In this document: positions 29,927-30,201 of the stretch, piece after piece
Layout of the letters: each line of letters starts with the position of its first letter
Position numbering within the stretch: position 1 is the first letter of the stretch
Source of the DNA: Bacillota bacterium
Lineage (GTDB): Bacteria > Bacillota > Clostridia > Christensenellales > UMGS416
Assembly: GCA_023428265.1 (NCBI GenBank)
Contig: JAEYYW010000155.1
Span: 1 to 30,201 of the forward strand
Direction: 5' to 3'
Length of the DNA: 30,201 nt
Notes under the pieces: generated by a model
Database searches by the model: none
What the model was told of the DNA's origin: nothing
What the model saw: the letters and a program-made list of their open reading frames with translations, nothing else
Made by a program: the position numbers and the translations under genes

Positions 29927-30201
29927 ACACAGAATCATCGCGCTGTGCCTTGCTCTTTTGCTCGTATGCATCGTGAGCGGCTGCCAACTGGCGCGGGAGG
30001 ATACCAATGCTGCAGCCGGAGAGGACAGGCTCATCGGTGTGCTGGTGACGCCGGAGTACCTCGACTTGTTTGACACGGAGCGCTACCTCAACGACAACAT
30101 CGGCAACAATCCTGACGGGGAAATCACGATCGACGGAAGCGCCAAGCAATATCAGGGGCGGCTGTATGCCACACTGAAAAAAGAGACGCTGACGGATGAA
30201 A
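29916..30201 (+). CDS. Lipoprotein of the DUF2975 cassette (cut by the window edge)
   Basis: 95 codons are visible. The N-terminus is a lipoprotein signal, MMNKHRIIALCLALLLVCIVSGC, with lipobox VSGC (Cys23). The mature part begins with an Asp/Ala/Gly stretch and then DRLIGVLVTPEYLDLFDTERYL and a GEITIDGSAKQYQGRLYATL segment, suggesting a beta-rich extracytoplasmic domain. I recall similar clostridial lipoproteins in such cassettes but cannot name a family. Start is ATG 29916 or 29919; GGAGG sits about seven bases upstream within the HTH gene. The overlap implies coupled translation as the third gene. Confidence 0.85.
   Translation, partial: MMNKHRIIALCLALLLVCIVSGCQLAREDTNAAAGEDRLIGVLVTPEYLDLFDTERYLNDNIGNNPDGEITIDGSAKQYQGRLYATLKKETLTDE

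Overview
This window reads as ordinary chromosome from a fairly GC-rich member of the Bacillota, most likely class Clostridia. The basis is a glmS ribozyme in front of glmS, a YlmC/YmxH-NrdR-PgeF (ylmD) cluster, a long-form clostridial ribose-phosphate pyrophosphokinase, a split clostridial-style methionine synthase, and strong AGGAGG-type ribosome binding sites with intrinsic terminators throughout. No tRNA, rRNA, CRISPR array, prophage or intact insertion sequence was found.

Layout. Positions 1-2657 (minus) hold the amino-sugar pathway: glmM, then a glmS ribozyme leader with a terminator-like hairpin, then the 5' part of glmS. Positions 2819-4004 (minus) hold a nucleoside phosphorylase and a VOC-fold protein. 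Positions 4207-5258 (plus) are the azlCD amino-acid exporter. Positions 5264-6965 (minus) are ylmC, nrdR and pgeF; nrdR has its own promoter with an NrdR-box-like palindrome. A small beta protein and prs follow on the minus strand (7067-8623). rpmB (plus) faces a 55-codon membrane protein gene. Positions 9590-13654 (minus) are a TetR-controlled ABC-2 exporter operon. It carries two permeases with a short-chain dehydrogenase gene between them, broken by an in-frame amber codon, and its promoter is covered by paired palindromic operators. Enolase follows (13857-15116).

From 15354 to 23481 the genes are mostly envelope-related: a membrane-anchored Ig-repeat protein, an LCP-family ligase, an orphan MacB-type ATPase, an AraC/GyrI regulator split by an apparent 1-nt deletion, an esterase, a divergent thymidylate-synthase-like enzyme and a lipoprotein L,D-transpeptidase. 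A four-helix membrane protein, threonine aldolase, and a methionine/one-carbon pair follow; the pair is a homocysteine methyltransferase-MTHFR fusion plus a separate pterin-binding methyltransferase. The window ends in a plus-strand cassette of a DUF2975-like membrane protein, a YozG-like HTH protein and a lipoprotein that runs off the edge. This cassette is driven by a promoter carrying two identical-arm palindromes 42 bp apart.

Most promising for follow-up: the glmS leader combining a ribozyme with a terminator, the DUF2975/HTH/lipoprotein cassette with its twin operators, the two broken genes (amber SDR, frameshifted AraC-GyrI), and the divergent ThyA-family enzyme. No single locus here can be called a new system from sequence alone.
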